From: Marsupella aquatica
Taxonomy: Eukaryota > Marchantiophyta
Assembly (NCBI GenBank): GCA_973895155.1
Contig: OZ316899.1
Location: 10,788,001-10,852,000 of the forward strand
Direction of reading: 5' to 3'
Length of the DNA stretch: 64,000 nucleotides
Part shown: positions 1-11,010 of the stretch, piece after piece
Layout: every line of letters begins with the position of its first letter
How positions within the stretch are numbered: position 1 is the stretch's first letter
Translations under genes and position numbers: made by a program
Notes under the pieces: generated by a model
Seen by the model: the letters and a program-made list of their open reading frames with translations, nothing else
Told to the model about the DNA's origin: nothing
Database searches by the model: none

Positions 1-1200
1 AGCCGTGCTGGCGGCGTCACACCCATGCACAACTTGCATAATGTGTTTGGCCAAGCATTTCTACCCGTATACAAGACTGACGACTGTGACTAGACTTCAC
101 AACATACAATCCTGATTTACACAAAGGAAATGGTGGGGTAAAGACTTACTTTGGAATCCGCTATACACATACACATGGTTGGCTTGACTTCTCTTGGACT
201 AGCAGGCCGACGGAGAGCTGCACACTACAACACACTACAACGGAGCCCGGCTTTGCACTCGCCCAACAAGATGAGTCATACATTCATCCCTTGGTGCTCT
301 TTATCCTTGAAGGCCAGGACTGTCTAAGAGTCATGACCTAGAACGGCCAACGACGCTGGATCTAACCTAACCTAAGTTTCCTCTAACTGTCAGATTGCAA
401 AACGGTGCATCCTATCCTATGATTTTGTGCTTAGTGGGGTTGGTCGGATAAGATAGTGCCGCTAACTAGTTTTGGTGTTTGTCTCCAACGGCCAACCTTC
501 CTATCTAACCCTGACTCTACTCTAAAACTACCCTATCACTACTGTCTGGCATGTTTGCCAGACCCACCTGAGGTGGACTTGGTCCTGGAGAGACTCATTC
601 TCTCTCTTTGTCATGTCTGTCTCCTCTGTGGCATCCTGGCATGCCTCTTCCAGTTGTTGGGTGTCATTCGTTAGTTGCACCACTAGTTGGTCCTAATTTG
701 TGGCCTCTTGTAGAATCCGCGCCACCTCCGCTTTCAGAGCGTCAACCTTCATTGCATCTCTCTGAGCCTGAGCTTGAGCCTCCTCCAGGTCCTTTTGCCA
801 AGTGATAGCTTGTGTCGTCAAGCTATCAATCTGTGCCCAAAGCCGCACAATCTTTGTATCCTTGTCGACTCCAATTTGCGTGGCCAAGGCTGCCTTGGCT
901 TTGACTTTGGTGATCTGGGCCGGGGTGGTTGCAAGCCCCAAGCCAAAGAAGTTGTAGCTTGGTTTCTCGGGTTGAGGCTTCATCTAATAGTTGGGTTGCC
1001 GCAACTCAATATTGCTCTATTCTCTTCACTGCTTTGGACTGGGCATGACCTGCCTTTACTGCTGCAACCAACTCTTGGCTGAAGAAGTAAGCCACCTTGC
1101 TGGCCATAAGAGCATCTCCAACGGTTTGGAGATTTGTGGTCCCTATCCCCATCATATGGCGGGTGAAATGGCGCCTGCCAAAATGGAGAGTCACCTTACT
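1..1200 (-). mobile_element. Degenerate end of a coiled-coil-gene mobile element
   Basis: This stretch is a diverged copy of the sequence at about 60.85-62.0 kb. Short blocks match in order: a CACTACAACGGAGCCCGG block near 230-250 and again near 60,990-61,010, and the block around GATTTACAC near 113 and 60,890. Past about 545 the coding match described in the next entry follows. The two stretches are therefore two copies of one element family in the same orientation. I see no terminal repeat or target duplication here, because the element starts outside the window. The first 540 bases hold no gene that I can support; they correspond to the non-coding 3' part of the family member at 61.4-64.0 kb. 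Confidence 0.55.
545..1194 (-). pseudogene. Broken coiled-coil protein (C-terminal part)
   Basis: Two readable pieces lie on the minus strand, 1194-1006 and 983-693. They match consecutive parts of the longer protein at 61375-62439: the first shares the block FSQELVAAVKAGHAQS with FNQELVAAVKAGRAQS, the second shares TWQKDLEEAQAQAQRDA with TWQKDLEEAEERAQRDA. The pieces are in different frames, so the copy is frameshifted. The sequence is rich in Ala, Glu, Lys and Gln in heptad-like spacing, so I expect a coiled coil. No enzymatic motif is visible. The family occurs at least four times in this window, always next to repeats, so I treat it as a gene carried by a mobile element rather than a host gene. 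Confidence 0.6.
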
Positions 1201-1346
1201 TTAACGCAATCCCCACTAGCAACACCCCATTTTGACCTCCATCCCATATGCGCGTGTCCAAACTGGGGCCCACAACTGTGGGGAGGATTCTCACACGCGT
1301 TGGATTCACTTTAGTTTGGTGTGAAGTGAACCCTCTGTTTCTTGCA

Positions 1347-1540
1347 GACCTCGACTCACGAGACCTCGACTCACGAGACCTCGACTCACGAGACCTCGAC
1401 TCACGAGACCTCGACTCACGAGACCTCGACTCACGAGACCTCGACTCACGAGACCTCGACTCACGAGACCTCGACTCACGAGACCTCGACTCACGAGACC
1501 TCGACTCACAAGACCTCGACTCACGAGACCTTGACTCACA
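1347..1540. repeat. 15-bp minisatellite, about 13 copies
   Basis: The unit GACCTCGACTCACGA repeats head to tail about 13 times with almost no variation; only the last copies carry single changes. Because the unit length is a multiple of three and has no stops in most frames, it gives long artificial reading frames on both strands, which I do not call genes. It sits between the coiled-coil remnant and the Harbinger fragment. The near-identity of the copies suggests recent expansion. Confidence 0.95.
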
Positions 1541-1559
1541 TTTTGACGCAACAGAGGTC

Positions 1560-2397
1560 GGAGAATGCATGTTGATTGTGCAACTTCATTTATTTTTTTC
1601 AAGTGATTTGTGTTGTGTGCTTGCCCTTGCTGCCGCCTTCAAATTAATGCAGAGCAAGGTTTTCCAGGTATGTTTGGTTCATTGGATTGCATGCATTGGC
1701 CATGGAAGAATTGTCCTGTTGCTTGGCAAGGCCAATACAGTGACAAGGACAAAAACAAATCCATCATATTGGAAGCAATTGTTGATCAAGAATTGTGGAT
1801 TTGGCATGCCCCTTTTGGGCTGGCTGGGGGAAATAATGATCTAAATGTGCTTGACTGATCACCACTTCTAAATGAATGGTTGCATAATGATTTGGCCAAT
1901 GTCAGTTTCCATGTCAATGGTACGGAGTACAAACGAGCTTATTTGCTGGTGGATGGAATTTATCCAGAGTGGTCCATGTTCATATCCACTGTGCCATGTT
2001 CATATCCACTGTGCACATGCCACAGTCTGATAAGTTGAAGCATTTTGCAAGATGTCAAGAGGCAGCAAGAAAAGATGTGGAGAGGGCATTTGGGGTCCTC
2101 CAAGCTAGATTTGAGATAGTGAAGAGGCCTGCCAGGTCTTGGTACAAAAAGAACATTGTAAATATTTTGCTTGCTTGTGTCATCCTCCACAATATGATTG
2201 TTGAGGATGAGAGAGATGAGAATTTTCCTCCATATTTAAGGGTTCCTGCAGCAAGAGTGAATAGGGGAAATCTGCCATGGCTGGAGTTCCTTGCTGCAAC
2301 AGCTAAAATTAACAACAAGGCTAACCATTTCTGGCTGAGAAATGACATTGTTGATCACCTTTGGAATAGAAAGGGGTCTGGTCTTTCTGATCACTGA
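1560..2397 (+). pseudogene. PIF/Harbinger-type transposase, broken
   Basis: The translation matches plant PIF/Harbinger transposases (DDE_4 nuclease family). The block GSLDCMHWPWKNCPVAWQGQ holds the first catalytic Asp near 1680-1740; LLVDGIYPEW holds the second near 1945-1970; and DVERAFGVLQARFEIV holds the final acidic residue near 2075-2120, followed by a C-terminal ILACVILHNMIVEDER segment. The N-terminal helix-turn-helix part is missing. Two breaks are visible. One is an in-frame TGA at about 1856 where the family normally has Arg before Ser-Pro, a change explained by CGA to TGA. The other is a perfect 20-bp tandem duplication at 1974-1993 and 1994-2013 that shifts the frame. The last 380 bases (2040-2397) read cleanly to a stop. 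It cannot make an active transposase. Confidence 0.85.
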
Positions 2398-3009
2398 AAT
2401 TCAGGTGAGTCTTTGGAGTTTTTCTTGCACAACCCTGCATTTATTTTCCTAAATGAAACACACTAGTCCTACCTTGGGACTTGAGGGTACCAAGTCACAG
2501 GTCTGAAATGAGTGATGATGTCATGGTAGACAAAGTACATTTGACTTGCTTCCCCCTTGACTGAACTTCAATCCACCTATTTGGAAGTACAGGAAACTTG
2601 GGAGATACTGTCGAGGCAGGTACATGAAACTCGGGAGAAACTTGGGAATTTTAGAGGCCTAATTCAAAGCTCTCAAATTGTTTTGGTGCTTGACTTTGTG
2701 GTCTAGAGGACGTACCCACAATTTTTTGATTATTAGCATTGCTAGGAGGCAATCAAACATGGAAGAGCAAAAGAAGAATGGGAAACCATGGGCACCTCCA
2801 ACGAAGGTGACAGGAAAGGAGGCAAGCAAGAAAACACCACTGTTGATGAAGCTCATGGAGTTTGAGCCCGATCACCCTTCAATCTCCCTCTGCAGCTCGT
2901 TGGCCTTCTGTTGGGATATAGAGCCACACAACGCATGCTGGGCGGTTAAATCCTTCAACTCTTCACCGAGTTTCCGCCGGATGCCTTGCTTGTGTCGTAG
3001 CTGCTGGTC
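2398..3009. other. Non-coding spacer after the Harbinger fragment
   Basis: I see no supportable gene here. The stretch has short imperfect repeats (a GAAACTTGGGAGA-type phrase occurs near 2597 and again near 2635). A minus-strand coiled-coil gene remnant begins to be recognisable at about 2880. It may include the 3' terminal part of the Harbinger element, but I could not pair inverted ends. Confidence 0.4.
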
Positions 3010-3363
3010 CATCCGCTAGATGGCTGATTTTGTCTTTCGGACCTCAGCTTGTAGATCTGCTTCCCCTTCTTTGGTGGCGGCCATGCGCTGGCCCCATTCT
3101 TCCTCCTTGTCAGCCAGTAGCTTTTGCAGCTTCCCTTTCTCTTGCTGAGCTTTTCCTAGCTCAATCTTTAGAGCTAGTGTCCCAACCATCCACTAGATGG
3201 CTGATTTTGTCTTTCGGACCTCAGCTTGTAGATCCGCTTCCCCTTCTTTGGTGGCGGCCATGCGCTGGCCCCATTCTTCCTCCTTGTCAGCCAATAGCTT
3301 TTGCAGCTTCCCTTTCTCTTGCTGAGCTTTTCCTAGCTCAATCTTTAGAGCTAGTGTCCCAAC
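3010..3363 (-). repeat. 177-bp tandem duplication inside a coiled-coil gene remnant
   Basis: The block beginning near the CTAGATGGCTGATTTTG phrase at 3016 is repeated from 3193 with a 177-bp period and only a few substitutions. The period is a multiple of three, so on the minus strand the duplication repeats about 59 residues of coiled-coil protein without breaking the frame. It looks like a local unequal-crossover duplication. Confidence 0.85.
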
Positions 3364-4131
3364 CCTCTTGGTTCGGACTTCCTCCTGGGTCTTCTGTAGG
3401 ACCGTGGTTGCCTCCTTGTACTTCTGCCTCTCTTGATCCATCAATCCTTCTATTTTTGTCATCTGCTTCATCATGATCTTGTTGGAGTCAGACTTCTTCT
3501 GTACTTTCTTGAGGAGTCATGCAACCTTCTCTTCCAATTCGCTCAACTTGTCTATGTTACCAGTCTTGCCCTCTGACTCCAAAATTATTATCCTTGCCAT
3601 TGCCTTGGCTTCTTTCAAATCCCTCAACCAGTAGTAGAGGTCCTTGGTGTTGGGGACTGGCTTTCCTATAAAAGCCAGACGCTGAGCAAAAGTCTTCAAT
3701 TCCGCTAGGTTAGTATTGTCCGGGAGTTTGGACAACATGGTTTGCTGGAAGGTGGCTTCCCTCCTCTCTTCTTCTTCTTCCTCTTCTTTGTCTTCTTCAT
3801 CGGGGAGGTTCACCGCCCTCCTCTTTCTCTTGAGGCTTGTACGACATTGTTTGGCGTGCTCGCTCAGGTTCCGGAGAGCCTCTGCTCCTCCTTCACTTTC
3901 TGCATCTGAATTTAGGGGTGCTTCCCCCTCTTCTTCCTCTTCATTGTCTTCAAAATCCTCCTCATTGTACTCTGGTGAATCCACATTGACGTTGGCTGTG
4001 GATCCCAATGCCGTCCCAACCGGTGTTGTCCAATGGGCCGCTCCTTGACCTTCTGGCTCCGATTCATCCGAGTGTGAATCGTCCGATGGAGCCCTATTGA
4101 TCGCCTCCTGGGCACCAAACACATTGTGCAC
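3010..4131 (-). pseudogene. Acidic and coiled-coil C-terminal part of a mobile-element protein
   Basis: Minus-strand frames at 4131-3517 and 3474-3193 belong together. The first has an acidic, low-complexity stretch (EEDFEDNEEEEEGEAP, then EEDKEEEEEEERREATFQ) followed by a helical segment. The second is a charged coiled coil rich in Gln, Glu and Lys. A stop and a frame change near 3515 separate them. The arrangement of an N-terminal globular domain (next entry), then an acidic linker, then a long coiled coil, parallels the genes at 15.1-18.5 and 61.4-64.0 kb. No catalytic motif is visible. I judge it a dead copy of an element-borne gene of unknown function. Confidence 0.55.
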
Positions 4132-4190
4132 TATGACTCACAACTGATAGGCTAACAGCAAAGGGAATTTTGGACAGCCCTTCAAATCGA

Positions 4191-4788
4191 TCATAGCAGA
4201 TACATTGCCTTCCATAACTGAAGCGGGTGGAGGCATCCCACAAACAGAGCTCTTGTGGTGGTAATTCTTGGAAAGGTGGCGTGATGGTATCCGCTCTTAA
4301 CCATCACCCACTTGGTGCAAAACTCTATAAAGTTCCAATACTCCTTTTGCTGGATGGCCCCATACTGCATGTTTTCGCGGTTTATCCGGACCTCTGTCTG
4401 TTGCAAGAAGGCCGCCACGCCCTCTTTCTCAATTGGGTTGACTTGGTAAGCAAATGGTAATCCTCCCGCCCGTGGTAGTTCGAACATGTCGCATAGCTTT
4501 GGATTGGAGAAGGTATAAGTCTTCCCTCTGTATGTAATGAACATTCCCTTGGGCGACATGGTCACCTTCGTGATTTGCAAGCAAATTTCTCTTGCTTGCA
4601 TGGTTGATAGATAACGGTCCATCCGGACCAAGCCATAAATTCTGGCTCAGTCTGTCGAGTATTGCTCGACTTTCCTCAATGCGTTGTACCTCTATGACGG
4701 AGTTGCGGAGATTCTCCTCTGCCGATAGGGCTCCCTTCTTGTTCTTAGCGGGGGGAACCTCTGCTCTTTGTGCTCCTGTTCCCTCCAT
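4191..4788 (-). pseudogene. N-terminal plant-transposon-protein-like domain, frameshifted
   Basis: A minus-strand frame from the ATG at 4788 reads about 50 residues, then the coding continues in another frame from about 4631 to 4191; a single indel near 4635 explains this. The second part contains YRGKTYTFSNPKLCDMFELP, the pattern in which a short beta/helix segment ends in F-x-L-P. That pattern is typical of the putative plant transposon protein domain found near Ty3/gypsy-related elements, and it recurs here as FYLTPQVIAEVFGLP near 15.9 kb and EEWLKMIFGLPEG near 62.9 kb. The assignment rests on this pattern and on the shared architecture with the other copies. The biochemical role is unknown. 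Confidence 0.5.
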
Positions 4789-4794
4789 CTTTGC

Positions 4795-5187
4795 TCAAGA
4801 AAATTAGTAACGCAAGCAAGTAGCAAGTGGACAGTTGCGTCACGATCTAGCTTATGCCTTTATTGAAAGGGAGATTTGATGAGTGCGCGATTGCTTTGTG
4901 AGGCGAATTGAGCTTGCCTTACTGCCTTAAGCTCCCAGATCTTCCTTGCCACGGTCTGTGAATGTCCGGAAGGCGGGATGGTCCTTGTCTTGTGAGCATG
5001 AGGGGTCTTAGGGAAGTGCCCTATTGATGATGGCCCTCGTTGCGGTATTATTCTGGGGGCTACTTAAAATTGCCTTCCACTTATGACTTAGTGAAGGCAC
5101 GGCACCTGACGTTGTTGTGTACGCTGCGCCCGCTTGTTATGACTAGAGGTGGTACTTTAAGTACTATTTATGGCTATTCCAACTGTA
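4795..5187. other. Non-coding stretch
   Basis: No reading frame or repeat that I can support. It separates the start of the minus-strand coiled-coil gene at 4788 from the 3' end of the methyltransferase fragment at 5188. It would hold the promoter or leader of the former if that gene was ever expressed. Confidence 0.3.
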
Positions 5188-5850
5188 TTAGGGTAATGAT
5201 GGTGCTTTACTAAAATGACAAAAAAAGATCAGGGTTTGCACAGGCCGCACAATGTGCTGATATGCCCTCCGCAAAACCTCAGGTGGCATCAAGTTGGTCC
5301 ACCATAATCGTGGCCGATGTGCTGTCAATTCGACACTAGCAGCATCTAAAAAAACAGCAGGTCCTAACGAGGACCTCACTTGGTGCATACTAGCCACCAT
5401 CTGTGACCTAGTATCACCCAATAAGGGAACATTCTCCAGAATGTAGGTGGGAGAGACATGCTGCTTCACCTGCAAAAACCTCATGACATGCAGCATCTTC
5501 CAAAACATGGGAGAATGATGGTCTTTGAGACCAGATCTTGTCCCAATCCCGGTCCCAATAGAGGAATGGCCCTGGCATGACCAACCAGCAATCACAAGGT
5601 GAATCTCACCAATGCGTACTAAATCCGACACCCCCAAAAGTGAGATGTCTGCTAGCAAAGCGTGCTGATAACCTCTAATAGTTGATAGGGGCAACAAATC
5701 AGGGAATTGCTGATGCAACTGAGCAACATGACGCAGTGAGACACATCGGGCTGTGTCATCTCGCTCCACATAGAGATACTGATGCACTCTAATACCAACA
5801 TGTAAGACAACAACTAAACCAGTGCTCATGCCACCAAACAACTCCAACAA
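5188..5850 (-). pseudogene. C5-cytosine DNA methyltransferase fragment
   Basis: The 220-residue translation has the ordered motifs of C5-cytosine methyltransferases: motif I as LELFGGMSTGL at the start (residues 2-12), motif IV around the catalytic Cys as IAGWSCQGHS (about 90-99), motif VI as ENVP (about 139-142), and motif VIII as AHRPRLWW (about 181-188). The usual Pro before the catalytic Cys is replaced by Ser. It ends soon after motif VIII, so the target-recognition region and motifs IX and X are absent. A further 80 or so coding residues can be read upstream (5851-6080, minus), but in a shifted frame and with stops. The gene is a 5'-frameshifted and 3'-truncated copy. It lies among mobile-element genes in the same orientation, so capture by an element is plausible but not shown. 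C5 methyltransferases captured by retrotransposons are known in some algae and dinoflagellates. Confidence 0.75.
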
Positions 5851-6081
5851 GCCAATACCCTTAGTAGGGTATGTCCAAAAATGGGAGTGGTGTCCAACGG
5901 GGACATAGTGATCAAACTAGGAATGTCATCCCCCACCTGTGGCTCCTCTAAAGGGACAAATGGTGCACGCCAAGTTGCCTATACCTACAAATCAGCATGT
6001 TGCTGTAACTCAGGAGTGGAACCCCATACCTGTGGTACAACCATTAGTAGAAATCGGGGCATTTTAGACCAAACCTTATAG

Positions 6082-6404
6082 GACTAAGGCCACTAAGTCC
6101 TTTTTTGCAACTTTAAATGACTCAGAACCATTGCACCGGTTCACATGAACACTACAAACGACTGTGAGTGCTTTTTGGTTTAGGATAAGACTAGGAAAAG
6201 TTTCCACCCTACTTTGTGACCTATTGTGCACACTCTAGCACATGATGGGTTGTCCTTGCATTGTGTTGCGGGCTTTAATTTGATAATGGGCATATGGGGG
6301 GGTTGCACTACTCATTTGGGACCTCTTTACCAACATCCCGCTATATTGAACACTTACACACTCAGTACATGATGAGATGCCCTAATGTCTCATATACTCC
6401 ATAG
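6082..6404. other. Non-coding stretch before the G-rich repeat
   Basis: No coding region or recognisable site seen. Base composition is close to that of the flanks. Confidence 0.3.
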
Positions 6405-6665
6405 TGGGTTTAGGGGGGGTTTAGGATCTTTGGGTGGGCAGGTTATATGTGAAGGGTGTGGGGGGCCACCACTAAAGGGGGTTTAGGGGGGTTTATATGT
6501 CAAGGGTGGACCAGTTAGGTCTCAAGGGGGTGGGGGTCAGTAAAGGGGGTTTATATCTCAAGTATGTGCCGGTTATATGTCAAGGGTGTGGGGGGTCACT
6601 AAAAGGGGTTTAGGGGGGTTTAAATGTCAAGGGCGGGGGGCGGGTTACAGCTTTCAGGGGGTGAG
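6405..6665 (+). repeat. G-rich degenerate repeat with telomere-like phrases
   Basis: The phrase TTTAGGGGGGTTTA followed by TATGTCAAGGGTG recurs several times with small changes (near 6415, 6480, 6545 and 6605). Runs of five to seven G on the plus strand alternate with TTTA. It resembles an expanded, imprecise TTTAGGG array, the plant telomere unit, but the copies are too irregular to be a true telomere. The strand could form G-quadruplexes. Confidence 0.6.
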
Positions 6666-6767
6666 GGGCTTATGCTTCACTCAAGCCCCATTGGATGGAG
6701 TCCATCCCCACCATCCAAAATCTGTGGTTACATACCCAAGATGGCCATGCAGTGACACTTTGTAGTG

Positions 6768-9415
6768 TGATGCCTAGTCAGGAATCACTAGGCCAGTTTA
6801 AATGGTAAAACTCAGGAGTGTACCCTGGAAACACATTAGTGTAGTAACAAAAACAAGGAAAATATAAATAATTGAGGGTAACTATGGAACCCAAGCCAAG
6901 GCCGGAAGTAAGGACGTCGGGGGAGGGAACACGATTAGGGTTAGGGCGCGCTAAGTACCGACGGCTATGGGTAACTAACGGGAAGGAAGACCAGGTAGGA
7001 GGGGGGTAAGGACCGATTGCAAGGAATGATGGCTCATTTGCAAGCACGAACTAAGCAGACGACTACGTGAAGCCAACTACTATCAGTTGCTTAGGCAAGC
7101 ACTCAGGGCGGGAGAAAATACCGACTATCAATTCAAAGAAGGGTATGAGCAACGTCAATCAAGCTGCTCATTTTTGGGGATGCCTGTTAGAATGGGCAAT
7201 TGAGTACATTGGGACCTACAAGGACGAAGAATCAGAAAGAGCAGCTCAAGAACGGCAGGACCTCGCTTGACTGTGGGAGTTGCAAAAGTCTGCCTTCTTA
7301 GGAGGAGAACTCATCACGGCTGAATTCCTGTGGACACCTACTGGCGACAAGCTAGACGACCTTCTGTTTTGCGAGAATAGAATAGTCGGCATCCGGGAAG
7401 CCATCAACCATTGCAACGACGCACACTGGGAGTTGAAGGGTAGCACAGAGGGGTGGACGAAGGCAACCGTCCTCGGAGAAACATCCACGGCAGCAGCTAT
7501 GAAGAGGAAAGGGAACAACAATGAAGAGACCACCCCTGCAAAGAGAATGAGGTTGGCGGCACCAAGGAAGCCAGCCGAGCAAGGGAGCAGGAGGCAGGAA
7601 GAAGCCAAAGAAGAGGAGGTCGACCCCATCAATGTCGTTCCAACAAGGGATGACACCTGGAAAGGCTGGGCGGCGACCCTCCCCGAGGAAGTGCAATTAC
7701 ACTTTGCACGTGAAGAGGATGCATGCTTTATGGCTATGCAGACTTGGAAGTACCAAGGCTTCATGGCCGGATCCGGCTTGGAAGCCTTTGTGAAATTACC
7801 ATAGCTGAAGCCGGAGGTGCCGGATTCAGACTTATTAGAATTTGTGGGATCTTGGGAGCCCGAGACCAATTCCACAAGGTTGTATGGGAAGGATTTCTAT
7901 CTCACTCCCCAGGTGATTGCCAAAGTATTTGGCTTGCCGATGGGCAATAAGACCAAAGTAGATACCAGGAAGACCTTGCCAGACAAGGAGTTCCGGTCAT
8001 TCCCAGGGCCATCAATGAAGAATGGCTTCTTTCGGAACTCCTGCACCAACCCGCACATAGGAGAGATAATCGATTTCTTGCGGGTTACCATGCATTGTAA
8101 CTTGCCAAGGCCAGAGATCGGCAAGGCACAGGTCTACCTGGCGGAGAGACCAAACCCAAGTCGGGACTACAACGGGTACCTCCTCACCCAACTTAAGAAG
8201 ATCTTGAAGGAGGAACAGCAGGTGATCGGCAAGGGAAGCATGTCCCGGCTTGGCTATCACATGCCGCTCTTGTGCCGGTATGCCCAAAGTCAGATCTTTG
8301 CCCTGGTACTTCCCCTACAGGCAAGGGCATCAGAGGAGGTTAAGGAACAGAGGCTGGCAGCAGAGAAGCCCAACCAGCCCGACAGTCCAACACTCCAACA
8401 ATCGAGCAGGTGTTTAGGCCGAGGACGGAAGACTTGTCGATTCAGCAACCAGGCATGCAAAATTTGCTGAAATTGCTGAAGAAGGAAAAGAGGATGGCAA
8501 CGCCAATGCCAACACCAATGGCACAGGTACAGGACACTACCTCAGAGGTTGGTCTAAGCCGACTCATGAGGGAAAACCCCTTTACCAGAGCCAAGGAAAG
8601 AAGGAGGCCGGAACATGAGCCGGGGGTTCAAATGTATGTAGGAACCTTGAGTCCCAAAGTCAAGGGAAGACACCCTAAGGCTCTTGTTCACGGGAAACAG
8701 AGGGAGAAGACAGTCTGGAAGCCGGAGGAGGAACTAGGACCTGGGAGCTATGATCGGCAAGAGGCCATGTTCACAGCAAGACCAGGAGAGCAGTGAGGGG
8801 AGTCAGTAATCCAAGTTGGGGAGGAGGTGGTGGAGGACTACAGCAATGATGACTCCGACTACGGGTCAGACCATCATGTCCCGAGAGTAAGGACCTGTGG
8901 CCGTTTCATCCCCACGCTTCCAAGAGTAGTTCGAGGGGACCCCACCCAGCAGAACAGCCCCGAGTCTCCCCCACCAGATGTCACTCCCCCAAGCTTTGAC
9001 GGAATAAAACAGATGACACAGGAGTATCAGGAGTGACTCAGGGAAGAAGAGGAGGCAGCCCTGGCTAGGGAGAAGGATTTACTTGGGGGAGAATGGCCAG
9101 AGGACATCCGGCGGCTTGCAAAAAGACGGGGCAGCCCTCCAGCCACAAAAGAAGAAGTACGGAAGGCGGCTTGGGAACAAAGGCCGCGGTGGTTGATGCC
9201 GATGACTTCTACTCACTCCACCTATGCTAAAGAAAGAGCCATGGAGTACGGGGAGATGTGTGGGGAACTTGCGCTCAGCATCTTTGGGGAGGAGTTGGAG
9301 CAGGGACCCTTTTTCTAGAGGGAGATGTTGGAGAAACGCCAATTGGAAGAAGCGGTGGCTTTGGAGAGAAGAAAGAAGGACGAGGTCATCTGATAGCTTA
9401 GGGAGAAGGTCGCCG
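6768..9415 (+). mobile_element. Coiled-coil-gene element, copy 1 (interrupted)
   Basis: From 6768 the sequence aligns with 14,781 onward (copy 2). Both begin TGTGATGCCTAG followed by a short inverted repeat (GCCTAGT ... ACTAGGC in this copy). The match runs through all the coding blocks up to about 9400, where copy 2 continues and this copy changes abruptly. At that point a copia-like sequence begins, so I infer that a copia element inserted into this copy. Copy 1 is the more damaged of the two. The sequence between 6768 and about 7066 is non-coding and shared with copy 2. Confidence 0.7.
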
Positions 9416-9451
9416 AGCCCTCACCAATCACCTCACAGCACTCACGCTTAA
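7067..9451 (+). pseudogene. Broken plant-transposon-like and coiled-coil gene (copy 1)
   Basis: Readable pieces at 7067-7270, 7280-7804, 7817-8470, 8410-8796, 8827-9036 and 9224-9400 match copy 2 at 15.1-17.4 kb piece by piece. Shared landmarks are the block FLGGELITAEFLWTPT, the domain core DFYLTPQVIAKVFGLPMGNK (about 7890-7950), the block GFFRNSCTNPHIGEIIDFLR (about 8025-8085), and the start of the coiled coil after GEMCGELAL. Several stops and frame changes separate the pieces, including a TAG at about 7802. The protein family is unknown. The F-x-L-P core suggests the putative plant transposon protein domain seen in the other copies of this window. Confidence 0.6.
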
Positions 9452-11010
9452 GTGCCCTTGGTGCCCAAATGCCTCCACAGAATACCTCGAGCAAGCAACC
9501 TAGTGTCCCTTGCACCGCTAGCGGCCCCTCCCATACCAAGCCGCACTTACTCTCTAACACGACTGCTACTCAACGGTCCTCCCTATCTGCACAAGCAACC
9601 AAGCACCTCGGTAAGTAACCCTTCAGGATCTAGAACTCGCCAAGTCTAGCATCCTAACTCAAGCTCAACAGACGTTGGTAAATAGGTCAGCGATAGGTCC
9701 TCCCGATGCCATAAGCCAGAACCAGAACCCACGCCCACTGTTCATCCAGAACAACTTCTTCCTTGGGCGCAGCCCGGGTTCCTCCTCGTACCTATCCATC
9801 ACCAACTGACTACCCTGACCTCAGGACATGCTCATGGCCCCATTAGCGTAGCTTGTCCTAAAGCTTGTCCCAAGCTTGTCCCAACACGCCAGGACCAGAA
9901 TAGCCCCGACTCTAGCAACCGCTCCCGGTTTGCCCCACTGGGTGGTCTAGGGGCCGAGCACCCTTGGGACTCAGCCTCCGCACCTACTTGGCCTTGCCTC
10001 CCCAACGCAAGCTCCCTTGGGAGACTGAACGCGGCTTGGCTATTGTTCGGCAGGATTCGGCAAGCGGGCGAGCTAACACCCACAAACCACAAGAACTCAC
10101 GGCACCCCCAGACCCAGTTGAGCTCAGGAGGACGTAGCCCTCCTCAAGAACTTTCAACGCACCCAAGAAGTCCTCCAACGGACTTCCCGTTGTGAAGATA
10201 TCACCATTTCTGTTTGGCGGTTTCCCTTAGTGTCGCGACCGCCGCGGCTCACAACTTCGGCTCGGCCTTAGCCCCCAGGGAGACACCGCTCCCCTCATAT
10301 ATGCTTCTGGAGACCTGCCACCACCAGACCAGCTTTGGTCCCAAAACATTTGGCCCCCAACCCGGATCCCATCGCGCATAATGGGCGCGCCATGAACTGG
10401 CAACGCCCATAACTTTCTTGATAGGCATCCGCAAGCGGAGTGCCTTAGCCCGTTGTGACCGGGCCAACCCAGTGCTCATGCCTAGGCCGTCAGGTCTAAT
10501 CGCCGCTTGGGGCCCCCGACCGGCCCAACCCGGATCAGGCCACAACTTGCGCCCCAAGCGTCCATTGCCAATGGCGTCAACTCCATTGGCCTTGGGCCCA
10601 AGAGGAGCTCACTCCCAAGTCCTCAAAAATCAGAGTCCATCCGGAGGTCCGGACGGCCACCCTTGAGCCCGGCCCATTTCCCTTTGACCCGACCAGCCAT
10701 CGGCTAGTCCAAGTCCTTAGTGTGTGCCCCCAGCTTGGCTCCTTGCCTCGCTAGTGCCACATCTCATTGCCCACAAGTCTCCCTATGCTAAGTCCTCCCC
10801 GGATGGCCTATCCGGGCCTGGACCATAAAGGAGCTCGACATTGGAGTCAGCAATGTAGGAGCTAAAGGTTAAGGTAGTCGAGTTCCGCGACTCTTACCTA
10901 GAACTAAGCATACCACGGTTAGACTCAAGACCAACTGCCCAACCGCCTTACCTACCTAAGGGACTATATGTATCGGATGAGAATGAATGGAAGAACTGAT
11001 TGTCAATGAG
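9416..11010 (+). mobile_element. Probable copia 5' long terminal repeat and leader
   Basis: This GC-rich stretch begins where the copy-1 element breaks off and ends at a primer-binding-like site just upstream of a copia gag. No gene is supported in it; the readable frames here are Pro- and Gly-rich and look accidental. I infer that most of it is the 5' long terminal repeat of the copia element, but the matching 3' repeat is not in the window, so the borders are not fixed. A likely 3' edge is the CA at about 11,017. Confidence 0.4.

Noticed and set aside
1196-1844. Several long overlapping frames through the minisatellite
   Set aside because: They exist because a 15-bp repeat has no stops in most frames; the composition is purely repetitive and there is no match outside the array.
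3716-4048. Ser-rich plus-strand frame
   Set aside because: It is the complement of the Glu-rich minus-strand linker and has no independent support.
9832-10707. Pro- and Gly-rich frames on both strands
   Set aside because: GC-rich sequence gives several overlapping frames with no family pattern; the location fits a copia long terminal repeat and leader.
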